Source: Adenophora triphylla var. japonica (lineage: Eukaryota; Streptophyta; Magnoliopsida; Asterales; Campanulaceae). From it: DNA of 64,000 nt. The notes under the pieces are model-generated. The model ran no database searches. It worked only from the letters and a program-made list of their open reading frames with translations, and had not been told where the DNA came from. The translations under genes were made by a program, and so were the position numbers. The stretch spans positions 604,501-668,500 of the forward strand of contig JAFEMH010000525.1 of the NCBI GenBank assembly GCA_022495995.1, read 5' to 3'. Every line of letters starts with the position of its first letter. Positions within the stretch are counted from its first letter, which is position 1. Shown here piece after piece: positions 45,194-55,600 of the stretch.

Positions 45194-45328
45194 CGGCCGT
45201 GATCAAAGTTGATGTCTTTTGGTCAAAAATGTGCTCTGGAATCAGTTGGGACAAGTCTAGGGTGAAAATGAAATTAAAAGGCCAAACTTTGATTTTATTT
45301 TGAAAAAAACCAGTTAGGACAGAACTTC

Positions 45329-45380
45329 CGGCCGCACGGCTTCATTTGCCTCAAGACCTGGCCGGACGGCTTCTTTTGCT
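45329..45380. promoter_or_regulatory. Element D dyad pair between PMD and DUF7745 genes
   Basis: GGCCGCACGGCTTCATTTGC (45330) and GGCCGGACGGCTTCTTTTGC (45360), 30 bp apart. It lies about 140 bp upstream of the DUF7745-like ATG, as the pair in F does for its gene. Confidence 0.6.
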
Positions 45381-45389
45381 TGCTGCAGA

Positions 45390-46773
45390 AAAAAATCAGC
45401 AGCAGCTCTTGCTGCTGCCCAAGTGGAATTCTCAGCCAATCTGGCCTCACCCCAAGAGACCACCCTAACTTCATCTAGATTCACCAAAGAGTCAAGCAGG
45501 CAAAGCATAGCCAGCGTCCCAGAATTCACAAAAAATGGTGACCGACAGCATCAACCACAAGAAAGCTCTCGCGAGCTGGTGGGCAGTCACCTCATTGGCG
45601 GAAAACCCCTGCATGCACTCCAGGACCGCCACCTCCACATTCCTCGTCTCCATCCCGAGCCCCTTAGGACGGAGGTCAAACCCAACCAGAGCTCTAAACT
45701 CCTCCGTAGTAATATGATCCCTCTAGGTTACAGGCCTCCCAGTAAACTGCAAACCCGTGATAGAAGTAAAGTCGGCTGGAGTCACCGTGTTCTCTCCCCA
45801 GCTGAGATGAAACCTGTGGGTGGTATCCCACCAAAACTCTGAGAGGGCCTGGACCAGCCCCTTACTCTTAGAGGTCACATGAATGCCTCTGCGGATAGCG
45901 TCAATGAACAAATCAAGGCCAGTAGCCTGAACAAGCTGCTTGGGGTTTACCCCATCCTTCTCGAAGCTGGGCATCCTGTCCCATAACTTCACCGCCACCT
46001 CAGAAGGTCCCCTCGACTTGCTCTCCTGTAGGAAAACACAACAAAAACGTGTCAATCCTTCATCTCATCTCAAAAGAATGCATATATTCAAAATGTGCAC
46101 ATATTTTCACAGAAAAGCATTCATAAGAGATTTCTAGCATCCTTTGCCTAGAAAACGTGTCCATCATTTGAAACACGTCATGTCGAGCACATTGCTCTCC
46201 TAAGTACAAAATCCCAATTTTCACAAAATTCCTTGCACATAAGCATTAATTTTTTTCAAAATGGCATGCATGAATCCTTTTCATCATCCAAAATCCTGTT
46301 TTCTCATTCATGATCAAGAATTGACCTAGTTCTAGCACATGCAAGAACTCCGTCGCATTTTAGACATTATTTTTCTTACTTTATCTTCAAAAGTGGGTCA
46401 TTCTCATTATTTTTTCAAATAAATTGCACATGCATGTTCATTTATCTCCTTAGCCTCATAGGTTAATCATCAAGCTCCTAAAATCATCAACAAAAACCAT
46501 AGGAAAATTTGAAAAATTCCTAAAAATCGGGTCAAGCACTAACTCAATCAAAATTCAATCAAAATTGCCAAAATCAAGCAAATCAAGAATGCTTACCCCA
46601 ATAGATTGAGGTTTTATAGATTTGTGCTCTCCCCTATCGGGATAAAGCTCAGATGGAGGTGTGTTGAAGTTATACTTACGTTCTGTTCAAATGAGCTCCC
46701 TCCTCCTCCTCCTAGCGGCTTCTGATATGTTCCTCCGTGCTTGCCTAGGTACTATGTTCCCTTCCGGATCCAT
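45390..46773 (-). pseudogene. Element D antisense PMD gene (two exons, truncated)
   Basis: Exon 1 (46773-46680) begins MDPEGNIVPRQARRNIS, with a TGA four codons from its donor (GTAAGT at 46679). The intron runs to the acceptor at 46026. Exon 2 starts ESKSRGPSEVAVKLWDRM and holds the core GLVQALSEFWWDTTHRFHL and GENTVTPADFTSITGLQFTG. A TAG follows at 45723, then FDLRPKGLGMETRNVEV, LARAFLWLMLSVTIF and a remnant of the SWGEARLAE block. The trace then dissolves into the dyad pair, so the C-terminal third seen in F is deleted. The two visible nonsense codons fit C-to-T change. Confidence 0.78.
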
Positions 46774-46905
46774 TTTGGGTGGTAGAAGCAAGAGAATTGA
46801 AGAAATTTGAAAAATTCTCTCTCTACTCTCTCCCTCTTCCTCGGCGGCAATGCCGCCCAATGCCCGTTTCAATTCTGTTAAACAATCTGGTAAAAATAAA
46901 CTCAA

Positions 46906-46945
46906 AGCCGTACGGCTTCTTTGTCCTCCACCTCATGCTGGGCGG
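46906..46945. promoter_or_regulatory. Element D dyad pair upstream of antisense PMD
   Basis: AGCCGTACGGCT (46906-46917) is a perfect 12-bp palindrome, and GCTGGGCGGCCTCATT follows near 46934. They are 133 bp upstream of the ATG on the minus strand. An AT-rich TTTATTTTTA lies at 46891-46900. Confidence 0.62.
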
Positions 46946-47156
46946 CCTCATTCGCTCTAAGCTGAATTTACACTTTTGCCCCTGGACTTTCCACTTAGGC
47001 ATACAATTCCCGTTATTTCTTAACCAGAATAACGCTATTTCCAAAGGATATCCGTCATCTCTAATGAAAATAAACTTTCCTCCCGAGTCGCCTCCGTTAC
47101 TTCCGTTATAACGGAATGATGCTAGGTGACATCCTCCGAATTGTCAAAACCCTAAA

Positions 47157-47900
47157 CTTTAGCTACCTTTATCCTATAGATAGTGAAGTACACTCAAAGT
47201 TCTCCAAACTTTAGCTACCTCTATCTCATAGATAGTGAAGTACGCTCAAGTTCTTCAAACTTTAGCTACCTCTATCTCATAGATAGTGAAGTACGCTCAA
47301 GTTTAGCTACCTCTATCTCATAGATAGTGAAGTACGCTCAAGTTCTTCAAACTTAAGCTACCTCTATCCCATAGATAGTGAAGTATGGTCAAGTTCTTCA
47401 GACTTTATCTACCTCTATCTCATAGATAGTGAAGTACGCTCAAGTTCTTCAAACTTTAGCTACCTCTATCTCATAGATAGTGAAGTACTCTCAAGTTCTC
47501 CAAACTTTAGCTACCTCTATCTCATAGATAGTGAAGTACGCTGAAGTTCTCCAAACTTTAGCTACCTCTATCTCATAGATAGTGAAGTACGCTCAAGTAC
47601 TTCCAACTTTAGCTACCTCTATCTCATAGATAATGAAGTATGCTCAAGTTCTTCCAACTTTAGTTACCTCCATCTCATAGATAGTGAAGTACGCTCAAGT
47701 TCTCCCAAACTTAAGCTACCTCTATTCCATAGATAGTGAAGTACGCTCAAGTTCTCCAAACTTAAGCTACCTCTATCTCATAGATAGTGAAGTACGCTCA
47801 AGTTCTCCAAACTTTAGCTACCTCTATCTCATAGATAGTGAAGTACGCTCAAGTTTTCCAAACTTTAGCTACCTCTATCTCCTCGATAGCGATGTAAGCT
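47157..47900. repeat. Element D 51-bp minisatellite
   Basis: About 15 copies of a 51-bp unit with TAGCTACCTCTATCTCATAG and ATAGTGAAGTACGCTCAAGT. Each unit has the dyad CTATC/GATAG. The plus-strand frame at 47684-47917 is the repeat translated. Confidence 0.95.
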
Positions 47901-47904
47901 TTAG

Positions 47905-48010
47905 TTCCTCCAGGTGATAACCTCCATTAATTGTCAATAAGGCGACAACCTCCATTAACTGTCAATCAGGTGACAACCTCCATTAATTGTCAATCAGGTG
48001 ACTCCTCCAC
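47905..48010. repeat. Element D short repeat
   Basis: Three copies of a 31-bp unit, CCTCCATTAATTGTCAATCA with GGTGACAA. Confidence 0.88.
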
Positions 48011-48066
48011 GAATCGTCAAAACCTCAAGGATCCTGGACATTATTCCTAACTGTCTAGTGAGACTT

Positions 48067-48137
48067 GAACTATGACCAAGGCTTTATTCCTCCAGGATAC
48101 GTAGGTAGCCTTTCATAAAGGTCCAGTCATCCGACCA
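48067..48137 (-). other. Conserved CTACG box, LTR side, element D, first copy
   Basis: On the minus strand GGCTACCTACGTATCC, stem TCCT/AGGA, then CATAGTTCAAG. The outer stem is weaker than in the second copy. Confidence 0.65.
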
Positions 48138-48332
48138 TATTGGTCACCCTTTTCCCTTCATCACTCCTCAGTGGTGCAGTAGCCCCTTATAAAGGTCCAG
48201 ATATCCGATCACAGTGTTCACTTCCTTCATCTGGCATATCCCAGTAGGATCAACCATTTGACCTCCTAGGTCACTTTCCTTCCATTTCCCTAGCAAGGGA
48301 CCAGTTTCTCTTCGCAATACCCCAGTTGATTC

Positions 48333-48395
48333 CAAACTACGACCTAGCTTGATTCCTTCGGGATGCGTAGGTAGCCTTCCAAAGGTTCAGCCACT
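48333..48395 (-). other. Conserved CTACG/CGTAG box, LTR side, element D, second copy
   Basis: On the minus strand GGCTACCTACGCATCC, CGAA loop, GGAATCAAGC and GTCGTAGTTTGG. Outer and inner stems are both possible. Confidence 0.72.
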
Positions 48396-48449
48396 CGACC
48401 ACCTTGGTCACCCAATCCGTCTCGATAGTTCGCCAGATTGGATCCTTTT

Positions 48450-48496
48450 TATCGACAACCCCACTTGCCCAGCACGTGTTGTTGCCGAGGGGCTTC
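48450..48496 (+). other. Element D hairpin and polypurine tract
   Basis: ATCGACAACCCCACTT followed by GTTGTTGCCGAGGGGCTTC at the LTR edge. CAAC can pair with GTTG; the GAGGGGCTTC run is the polypurine tract. Confidence 0.68.
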
Positions 48497-50305
48497 TGTA
48501 AGTACCCAAATCTGGCTCATGCCTTCCGGTTAAGTTTCCCAGCAATTCCCCGAACTTTCCTATGGTTCAGGGGCAATTTGGGAACTTTTCCAAACCATTC
48601 GAGGGGTGAAGGACATGCTAGAAATTAAAATTCCACGTAATCCTTCGTTGGAAAACACCTTCTAGAATGCCTCCTTGCATGATTCTAGAAATAAGCTGAG
48701 TCACTAATGGATAAGACCGTACGGCTTCATTAGCTTGGGGTTACAGCCGCACGGCTTCATTAGCCATCACCAGAATGCCTATAAATAGAGGCCTCATCTA
48801 CCCATTTTTAGAAAGGAGAACTTTTGGTACTATTACTCTGCCCAAATACCTACACGAATTTCCAGAGAGCTGAGAGCAACCAAAATCACCTCCCCCCTCT
48901 TCAAAACCCTTCAAAAGTTGGTTCTTCAAAAGTTGGTTCTTCCTTAGGAAAACTTCAAGGAGATAGAGGAACACCACCATTAGTAACCTCTCCTCCCCTT
49001 TTCCTTAAAATATACTTGTCATTACTTGCTATATTGTTCTTTGCTTTATATATTGTCATCTACTTGCTTGGTATTTGATATCTTGTCATTAAAAATCACA
49101 TCTTTAGTCATTTAGATCATAATATCCCCATTCCCCTATCACATGGGATCCATGGAAGATCCAACCCAAGGATGAACAATGAGACCTCAAATGGCTTGTT
49201 CTAGGGTGGATCTCTCACATGGTGATGTGAAAATAGCATCCTTTGCATATAAAAATGTCATCTTTTTCCATAAAAATGTCATCTTTACTCATGAATGTCA
49301 TTCCCCCTTCCCATAGACCTTTCTTCCAAGGATTGTCCACCTAAAAGGTTCATAAAGGATATAGGAAAGCCATAAAGGTCCTCCCTTTTCATTCCTAGTC
49401 TTAGCTTGCATCATTTTCATTACATATGTTAGCATAAAAATGTCATCTTTAGCTTAAAATGCATTCCCCATGTCCCTCATGGTTGGATCACTCTCCAAGG
49501 ATTGCCTAGTGACCTTCAAAAGGTACAAAAAGGCATAGGATGAGTATAAAGATCCAATCTTTATACCCCTTCCTTACTCCCCTTTGGTACTTGAGGCATC
49601 TCTTGGAGCGTAATGGTGTAAAGGTCCTATCTTTACATCATTTCCTCCACATAAAGATGCCATAGACGGAATCTCCTTTAGAAAAGGATGAACTTGAGCC
49701 CCTACATCTCCAATCATCACTTGAGACGAGCATAAATGTCGCGACAAAGCTCAAATTGTCTCAAGATGTAGGATTGATGGGCAAAGGTCATTCCTTTTTA
49801 AAGAGTCTCATACTTGAACTATAAAAAAAAGGTGTCCCGATATTGATCACGTACGACCCAAGGTTTCATAATGATGATCATAAGTCCAAGATGAGAATGG
49901 GATCAAAGTCCCTAACACATCAAAATCCAAGGAATCCCGAGTGATAACCAACTCATGGTTTATACGTCCGGAAGATACCTTGGCACATTCCCTCCTTTCC
50001 AAAAAACACATCCCACACACGAAAACAATAAGGCAAGCATGAAAATCGGATCTTAGAAGACTTGATTCGGCAAGGCTCCTTGGGTGAACGACGATCCATT
50101 CTTCCCAAGGGGTAACTTAACCTCCGGACCCAAATCCTTTTTTTCAAAGTTTTGAGGAAATCCAAATGGCATGGTGACTCCGTTTTTTCAATTTAAACCG
50201 AATGTTTCCAAACCGATGTGAGACGGTGATCCCCTTACACGAGAAAGCGGTTCCAACAAAAAAATAAAAAATAGGAAAGCCGCGATCTTGGGCACCACAT
50301 TCACA
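48497..50305 (+). repeat. Element D 3' LTR
   Basis: 1809 bp, from TGTAAGTACCC to ACATTCACA. The dyad pair lies at 48716-48760, the TATA box at 48779-48786. After it, element B RNase H resumes directly, so the right boundary is precise. Confidence 0.95.
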
Positions 50306-50696
50306 ACTGGTAGATTTGATTGTACCAGGGTTCGTCGATCGGTTCATGTTCAACTTCGATCTCACAGCAATAAGCAAGTGTTTCCCGTCTGCCTATTCTG
50401 AGGGGTTTTATTGATTTTCCTTCGGGAATTTCGACAAGAGATGCTAGGGTGGCCAGGGCATCTGCGAAGCCGTTCCTGTCTCTTGGCAAGTAGTGGAAAG
50501 AGATGTCCTTGAACTGAGCAATGAGCTCCTCCATGTACGTGTGGTACTTCTGGAGGCCAGAATCTAACGTCTTCCATTTGTTGGACACTTGATTGATGAT
50601 CAACGCTGAGTCTCCGTACACTTCCAGTTCTGAAATGTTGCATTCAAGAGCGGCCTCTAGGCCAGCTGCGCAAGCTTCATACTCTGTGTAGCGTTG
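50306..50696 (-). pseudogene. Element B second RNase H (right part of element B)
   Basis: Minus-strand RNase H fragment cut on both sides. It starts at the F junction near 50696 with NNATQSM-type sequence (a two-base insertion shifts TEYEA), then VYGDSALIINQVSNKWKT, FHYLPRDRNGFADALATLA and WYNQIYQL at the D junction. The next residues (NSFTNEDG) are found at 23003, on the other side of D. This shows that B is one element and that D and F are separate insertions in it. The first acid of RNase H lies beyond F, outside the window. Confidence 0.92.
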
Positions 50697-51666
50697 TGAG
50701 AAGAATTTTATCTTTTTAAGTCGCCACCTATATTATTCATTTGGAAAATATAGAAAAACCATTTTGAAAGAGATTTGGGTTCGGGGCTTAGGTTATGGAA
50801 TGGGTAGGTCAAGGAGCATCCATTCCACCCAATCCGGAGATTGGTCTTGCTAAAGAAAAGAGAGGTTTTCAAAAACGAAGAAGAAAAAGATTTTAAACAA
50901 TAAAAGAACCATTTAACAGGGTTAAACGGAATGTAGGATCGATTGCTTCGAGACCGTCTCCATGATTTGGAGAGGCTCTAGGCCGATCCTAGATTCAATA
51001 GATTTATACCACTCTAACAATCAATTAGAAAGGGATTTAGGGGTTTTTACCTTGCGTGAGGTGATTTAGGCAGAGTTTCGACTCAAGTTTAGAATTGACT
51101 CTCGATACGGACAGAGCTTCGCCTCAATCCTTGACTTGGGTCTTGATGTTTGTTTATCAACAATGTTGACAAACAAACTGTGAGGTGAGTTTTAGGGTGA
51201 TTTTGTAGGAACCTTTCAGGGAAAGAAACCAACAAAATATGTGTGTGTTGTGAAAATTTGTCGTCTTCTTGATCCTTGGAAGTCACCAAGTATTTATAGG
51301 GTTTGGATAGGTATAGGTGGAGATGTAAAACCCTTTCAGAAGGTTCTAGACCCCAAACTCTATTGGTTGGCCGGATGGATAAAATCTTATCCCGGAAAGA
51401 GGTTGAAATCGACGAGAAAACTGCCTTCTGCATGCTGCAGAGGGAGGATATCTCGCGCGAGACACGCCATCTCGCGGCGAGATATTGCTCCTGTGGACAA
51501 TCTTGTCCTTTCCTCGTTATCTCATATGCAGTTTATTCGCAAACTAACGATAGTTAGTCAAAACTTAACGAAACATGATGAAATGGTGGATTTCTACTTC
51601 TTGACTCAAAGCAAGACTTAGAGTGGTATAAATATGACCCGATGTGTTCAGAATGGGGTGTCTACA
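50697..51666 (-). repeat. Element F 3' LTR
   Basis: About 970 bp. The right end on the plus strand is GGTGTCTACA; the left end is TGAGAAGAATTT or two bases earlier, because CACA is ambiguous. TATA box on the minus strand at 51290-51297. Confidence 0.83.
51449..51486. promoter_or_regulatory. Element F dyad pair in LTR
   Basis: TATCTCGCGCGAGACA followed by ATCTCGCGGCGAGATA, 20 bp apart. It lies about 150 bp upstream of the TATA box, farther than in B, C and D. Confidence 0.62.
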
Positions 51667-51715
51667 GAGCCCCTCGTCGACAAGTCTTTTGAAAGAAGTC
51701 ATGTCGACGATAGAA
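51667..51715 (-). other. Element F polypurine tract and hairpin
   Basis: Minus strand: GTCGACATGACTT, a loop, AAGACTTGTCGAC, then GAGGGGCTC at the LTR. GTCGACA and TGTCGAC pair perfectly, so this is the strongest of the four hairpins. Confidence 0.7.
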
Positions 51716-51737
51716 AAGACATCATTATGAACATCGG

Positions 51738-51800
51738 GATGGTCGGGCCGCACGGCTTCCTACGTATCTCTATCGAAGAATCAGACCATGATGTTGTTCG
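51738..51800 (+). other. Conserved CTACG box, LTR side, element F
   Basis: CGGCTTCCTACGTATC, a spacer, GAATCAGACC and TTGTTCG. The right arm is degraded, so the outer stem is weak. Confidence 0.6.
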
Positions 51801-51939
51801 ACTCCAAAACATGAAAAGGCTACTTTAGGTATTTTGAAAATTATTTGAAAATCGAAGAGATTTTGTTTTGAAAGATAAATTCATACCGAGGAATCAAATC
51901 AAGACCCAATTCTGAATATACCTGTCTGTTTGAAGATTC

Positions 51940-52390
51940 GCCTGTCTGGGCTCCGAACCTGTGGGAAATATGTTAGAAAACAAAGGCTCACCTGTCCGGT
52001 CCTTTGAGTCCTGTCAGTTTTGTGACGATTCGCCTTTCTGGGCTCCGAACCGGGCTTTGTTGTTGAGGATGACGATTCACCTGTTTGGGCATTTGAATCG
52101 GGCTTTTGGTTTGACGATCCACCTGTCTGGGCATTGGACCGAGCTTTTCTTTTGACGATCTACCTGTTTGGGCGTTGGATCGGGCTTTTTCTGTTGACGA
52201 TCCACCTGTTTGGGCATTGGACCGGGCTTTTATGTTGACGATCCACCTGTTTGGGCATTGGACCGAGCTTTTTATGATGACGATCCACCTGTTTGGGCGT
52301 TGGACCGAGCTTTTCTTTTGACGATCCAACTGTTTGGGCGTTGGACCGGGCTTTTAATTTGATGATTCACCTTTATGGGCTCTGAATCAT
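51940..52390. repeat. Element F minisatellite, about 41 bp
   Basis: About ten copies of TGACGATCCACCTGTTTGGG then CATTGGACCGGGCTTTT with variable T-rich ends. Confidence 0.93.
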
Positions 52391-52615
52391 GTGGATTGAG
52401 TTGATCTTTGGACCACTCAGTTTTTGGGCGACTGGTGCCGTACCGGGCGATCGTGCGTATGTCACGTTTGGCTCACTCCATGACTTACGGTGCCGATTTT
52501 TCCACATTTCCTTGCTAGTTTATCATTTCCAAGGGTTAATGTGTCAAAATTTTGAATTTTTACGTTTTGTAGACGCTTATTGTCGAGGAAAATTTCGTAA
52601 AATTCCAGAAGGTAT

Positions 52616-52670
52616 ATCTCACGGCGAGATAAGGTATACCGCGTGGGACTTCTTCTGTCGGGCATATAAA
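52616..52670 (+). promoter_or_regulatory. Promoter of element F PMD gene: dyad and TATA box
   Basis: ATCTCACGGCGAGAT (52616-52630, arms ATCTC/GAGAT) with TATAAA at 52665-52670 and the ATG at 52818. The dyad arms are those of the LTR motif. Confidence 0.65.
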
Positions 52671-52817
52671 TCAGCAGCTCTTGTTTATTTTTGAAAACAT
52701 CTTTTTCAAAATTCCCTCCCTAGCTCTAGCCAAGGTCGCTTTCTTTGCAATTTTTCGTGGATTTGCTTGGTGATTCCCCTCCTAATCAATTCACAATCCC
52801 TCCTCCCTCCATAATCA

Positions 52818-55079
52818 ATGGCTCAAGAACAAAGGAATCTGATTTTGGGGAGCTATTTGCTAGGGAAGGATTATCCCCGCGATGATCTCACCTTCGATAG
52901 GCACGCGCATATCTCCACCGCTGTTCGGGAGGGTTTGGTAAGAGCTTCTTTCTCAACTCTTGATTCTTGTATTGCATTGAGTTTGAACTCCCTTTCCCTT
53001 GAATTCAAATTCCATCAATGGCTTTTCTTTTTGTCTATGCTTAGAACTAGGTTCTTTCTTGCATGCTCTGATTTTTATGCGTTTCTTTTGGATGATTGTT
53101 GTTGCATTGTGTGCGTATGGGCCTCCTACACATCATGGATTGTAGGAGAGGTTGATTCGGATCACGAATGGCATCCTTGGGAAAGCTTTTCTTGTACGCA
53201 CGCCAAGTGTTCGATGAAATGTCCCAATGAAAATTTTCTTCTATTCCATTGATTTTCTGACATGGAATGATTTCTAATGTTGCCCTTTTTGTTTTTCTTC
53301 TGTTTTGCAGTCATATAGGCCGACGAAGAATTGCCGAGGGAGCCCAAAAATGGCTAGAGCGGTATGGGACAAGATCAAGGACCTTGATGGCGTTCGGGAT
53401 AGGGTGGCCCAAACGGGGCTATTGACTTTTATAGATAATCTTCGGGGAAAAAGGCGGACTCCCCAAGTTCTTCAGGCGATCCGAGAGAGGTGGTGGGATA
53501 CTACCCACACCGTTCATTTGCACTTCGGGGAAGCGACTATGACTCCGACTGATTTTCTTGCTATCACGCGGTTAGAATTCATTGGTGATCCCCTGTCGAA
53601 GACTTTGGGTTATAAGCCTGCGGGTCCAGCCGTGTGGAGGCAGCTGATCGGTTTCATCCCTAACAAGGTTAAGGAATTTGCTGCTGAGTTGACACCCCTC
53701 CGGCGTCAGATTGAGGACTATGCTGAGAAGCCGAATGCAGTTACTGATCGATTGGTGAGGGTTGCCCTCTGGTATATCCTTTCTGAGACCATCTTTGCGA
53801 ACCATTCTTCTACGGCTCGTCTTTCTCTGTTGGGTTTGTTGGTGAATTTGGATGAGGTGAGCGGATATGATTGGGCCTCAGCGGGGCTGGCCTTCTGCTA
53901 CCACGCCATGGACGAGGCGTGCAGGAACACCAAGGATTCCCTATCAGGGTATTCTTATGCCTGGGAGGTATTATCTTCGTTCTGTTTCTGTTCTTTGTCT
54001 GTATACTTTGTCTGTATTCCCTACTAAATCCGTTCTGTTTTCTTGTGCAGATATGGGGCTATACTGCCCTTGGGCTGTACAGGTTTGAGTTGGAGAGCCG
54101 GACCCCTTTGTTCCCGGATATCAGGAGGTGGAGCCACCCCAATCGGAGCGTTGATGAGGAGGAGAACCAGGATTGGACCCTGACAGTCGCGAAGGCGCGG
54201 ACCATGCTGGACGCTTTTGAGTATGAGAGGCTGGGCCTTTATCCATGGACCCTGTTGGAGCCTGAGGTGCATCGTGCTTGGGATGCTACTGGGATGCAGA
54301 GGATGCTGGCATCTTTGGAGGGAGATACGATGTACCTTGGTGAGCGGGTCTTCCCACAGCATGACCGGGGTAGACTACCACATATGGCGCTGGTGGATCC
54401 GCCGAGGGCGATGTATCCCACCCACTCCATTCCAGATGACGATTATGCTAGTCTTCTGGTGGGTGATGTGGCGACGGCTTGTGTTATCCCCAGGGCCTCT
54501 TATGCGGAGTTCTTGCCTCGATTGATGGGTCCCCTCCTGGTGGGGGATAGGCGATCGCATGCTCGTGGCTCCGCCTCTGCTTCTACCTCAGGTTCATTAG
54601 CCCCTAGCACTTCTTCCCAGTCTGCTGGTTCTCTGCCTTTCGCCCCAGACTTCGGTCCTCTGAGCTATAGATATATGATGGGGAGCATGCCAATGGTGGG
54701 CCACATCCCGACTCTGGATCATATTCCTGAGGGTTACCGCCTCCCGCCAGATGTCTCATCGGTATGTTTCTGTTTGTATTATCTCTCGTATTCGTCCATA
54801 TAAGTGTATATGTCAGACTTCATCCGAGCATTTCTTTTCTTTGGTTGTCAGGTCACCATGTCTGCGGCCGATTATAACCGTGGGGCGACCAAGATGGCGG
54901 GACTGACGGCCCTAGTGTCGGACCTGTCCGAGAGGCTGTTCCACAAGGCTTCTTTGGCGGCCTTGACAGTGGCCTCGGCGGTGACCCGTACTTGCGGAGC
55001 CAAGAGGTCGAGGAGGGATGGTAGCCCCCGTAGTGGTGATGGCGGAGGTGTCGGCGGCTCGAGCGACTTGATGGCGTGA
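52818..55079 (+). CDS. Element F antisense PMD protein, four exons, intact
   Basis: Exons 52818-52937, 53311-53967, 54051-54761 and 54852-55079 give 571 codons without a stop; all introns are phase 0 with GT and AG ends (52938-53310, 53968-54050, 54762-54851). The start MAQEQRNLILG follows a dyad and TATA box. Exon 2 has the PMD core: VLQAIRERWWDTTHTVHLHF, GEATMTPTDFLAITRLEF, QLIGFIPNKVK, VRVALWYILSETIF and YDWASAGLAFCYHAMDEA. Exon 3 has WGYTALGLYRFELE, LYPWTLLEPEVHRA and LEGDTMYLGERVFPQHDRG, then a serine-rich linker; exon 4 ends basic and glycine-rich. Plant PMD proteins such as MAIN and MAIL1 are nuclear and affect transcription and TE silencing. What a TE-borne copy does is unknown. Confidence 0.88.
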
Positions 55080-55404
55080 TCCCCTCCCTTTCTCTCCATT
55101 TGATTTCTGATGATTTGTACATATTGGCCGTGTGGGCCCAAACAATTTTTTTCTTTTCTTTGGTACCTGTTAGAAACAAGTAGGTAGCACAAAACAATGG
55201 TTTTCTTAACCCCTATTCCTAGGTCTAATTAGTTAGTAAATTAACTTTCTCGACTTTCCATGTTTTTGGGAATGGAATGGCCGTCAGGCCACAATTTTGA
55301 GCTTGATCTTGGTGTTTTACTGCATGTTATGAACTGTGCATGCAGGTTTTTCGAGACTTGCTTCGTCAAGTCGGGGCAGAAGTATTGCTGTTTTGCCGTA
55401 GCAA
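55080..55404 (+). other. Element F PMD 3' region
   Basis: 3' untranslated region of the PMD gene. No further reading frame is convincing. It ends at the next dyad pair. Confidence 0.6.
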
Positions 55405-55500
55405 TATCTCGCGCGAGATAAGGTGTCTCGCACGAGACACGCTACCCAGGCAGAGATCTCTTCCTTTTTCGAATAGGATTTTGTCAGTTTTCCCTATAAA
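55405..55500 (+). promoter_or_regulatory. Promoter of element F DUF7745-like gene: dyad pair and TATA box
   Basis: TATCTCGCGCGAGATA (55405-55420) is a perfect 16-bp palindrome. GTGTCTCGCACGAGACAC (55423-55440) has perfect 8-bp arms. TATAAA lies at 55495-55500 and the ATG at 55601. Confidence 0.68.
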
Positions 55501-55600
55501 ATCAACCTGTAGTCCGGCCAGATACCTCATTCTAGCCTTTCAAACTCTAGAGATATTCTGTTAGGGTGAAACTCTTGACTTTTCTTCAACCCTACGATCC

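Larger units (their letters stand above)
37581..50305 (+). mobile_element. Element D, right part
   Basis: Leader remainder, degraded coding region, antisense DUF7745-like and PMD genes, minisatellites and the 3' LTR. The pol has at least eight in-frame stops, while its LTRs still look about 97 percent alike. Confidence 0.9.

Noticed and set aside
47157..47900. CRISPR-like array
   Set aside because: Units are contiguous with no unique spacers, in plant repeat DNA. It is a minisatellite; the same holds for 19140-19680 and 51940-52390.
47684..47917. Repeat protein with LYLIDSEVRSS units
   Set aside because: It is only the 51-bp minisatellite (a multiple of three) read in one frame.
50700..51660. 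A separate gene in the F LTR
   Set aside because: Short frames on both strands within 50.7-51.7 kb lie inside a TG...CA-bounded LTR and have no recognisable content.
51746..51760. An element D type dyad (CCGCACGGCTTCC) inside element F
   Set aside because: It is the left part of the conserved CTACG box; it lacks the TTCATTAG tail and a partner at 28-30 bp, so the resemblance is probably chance.
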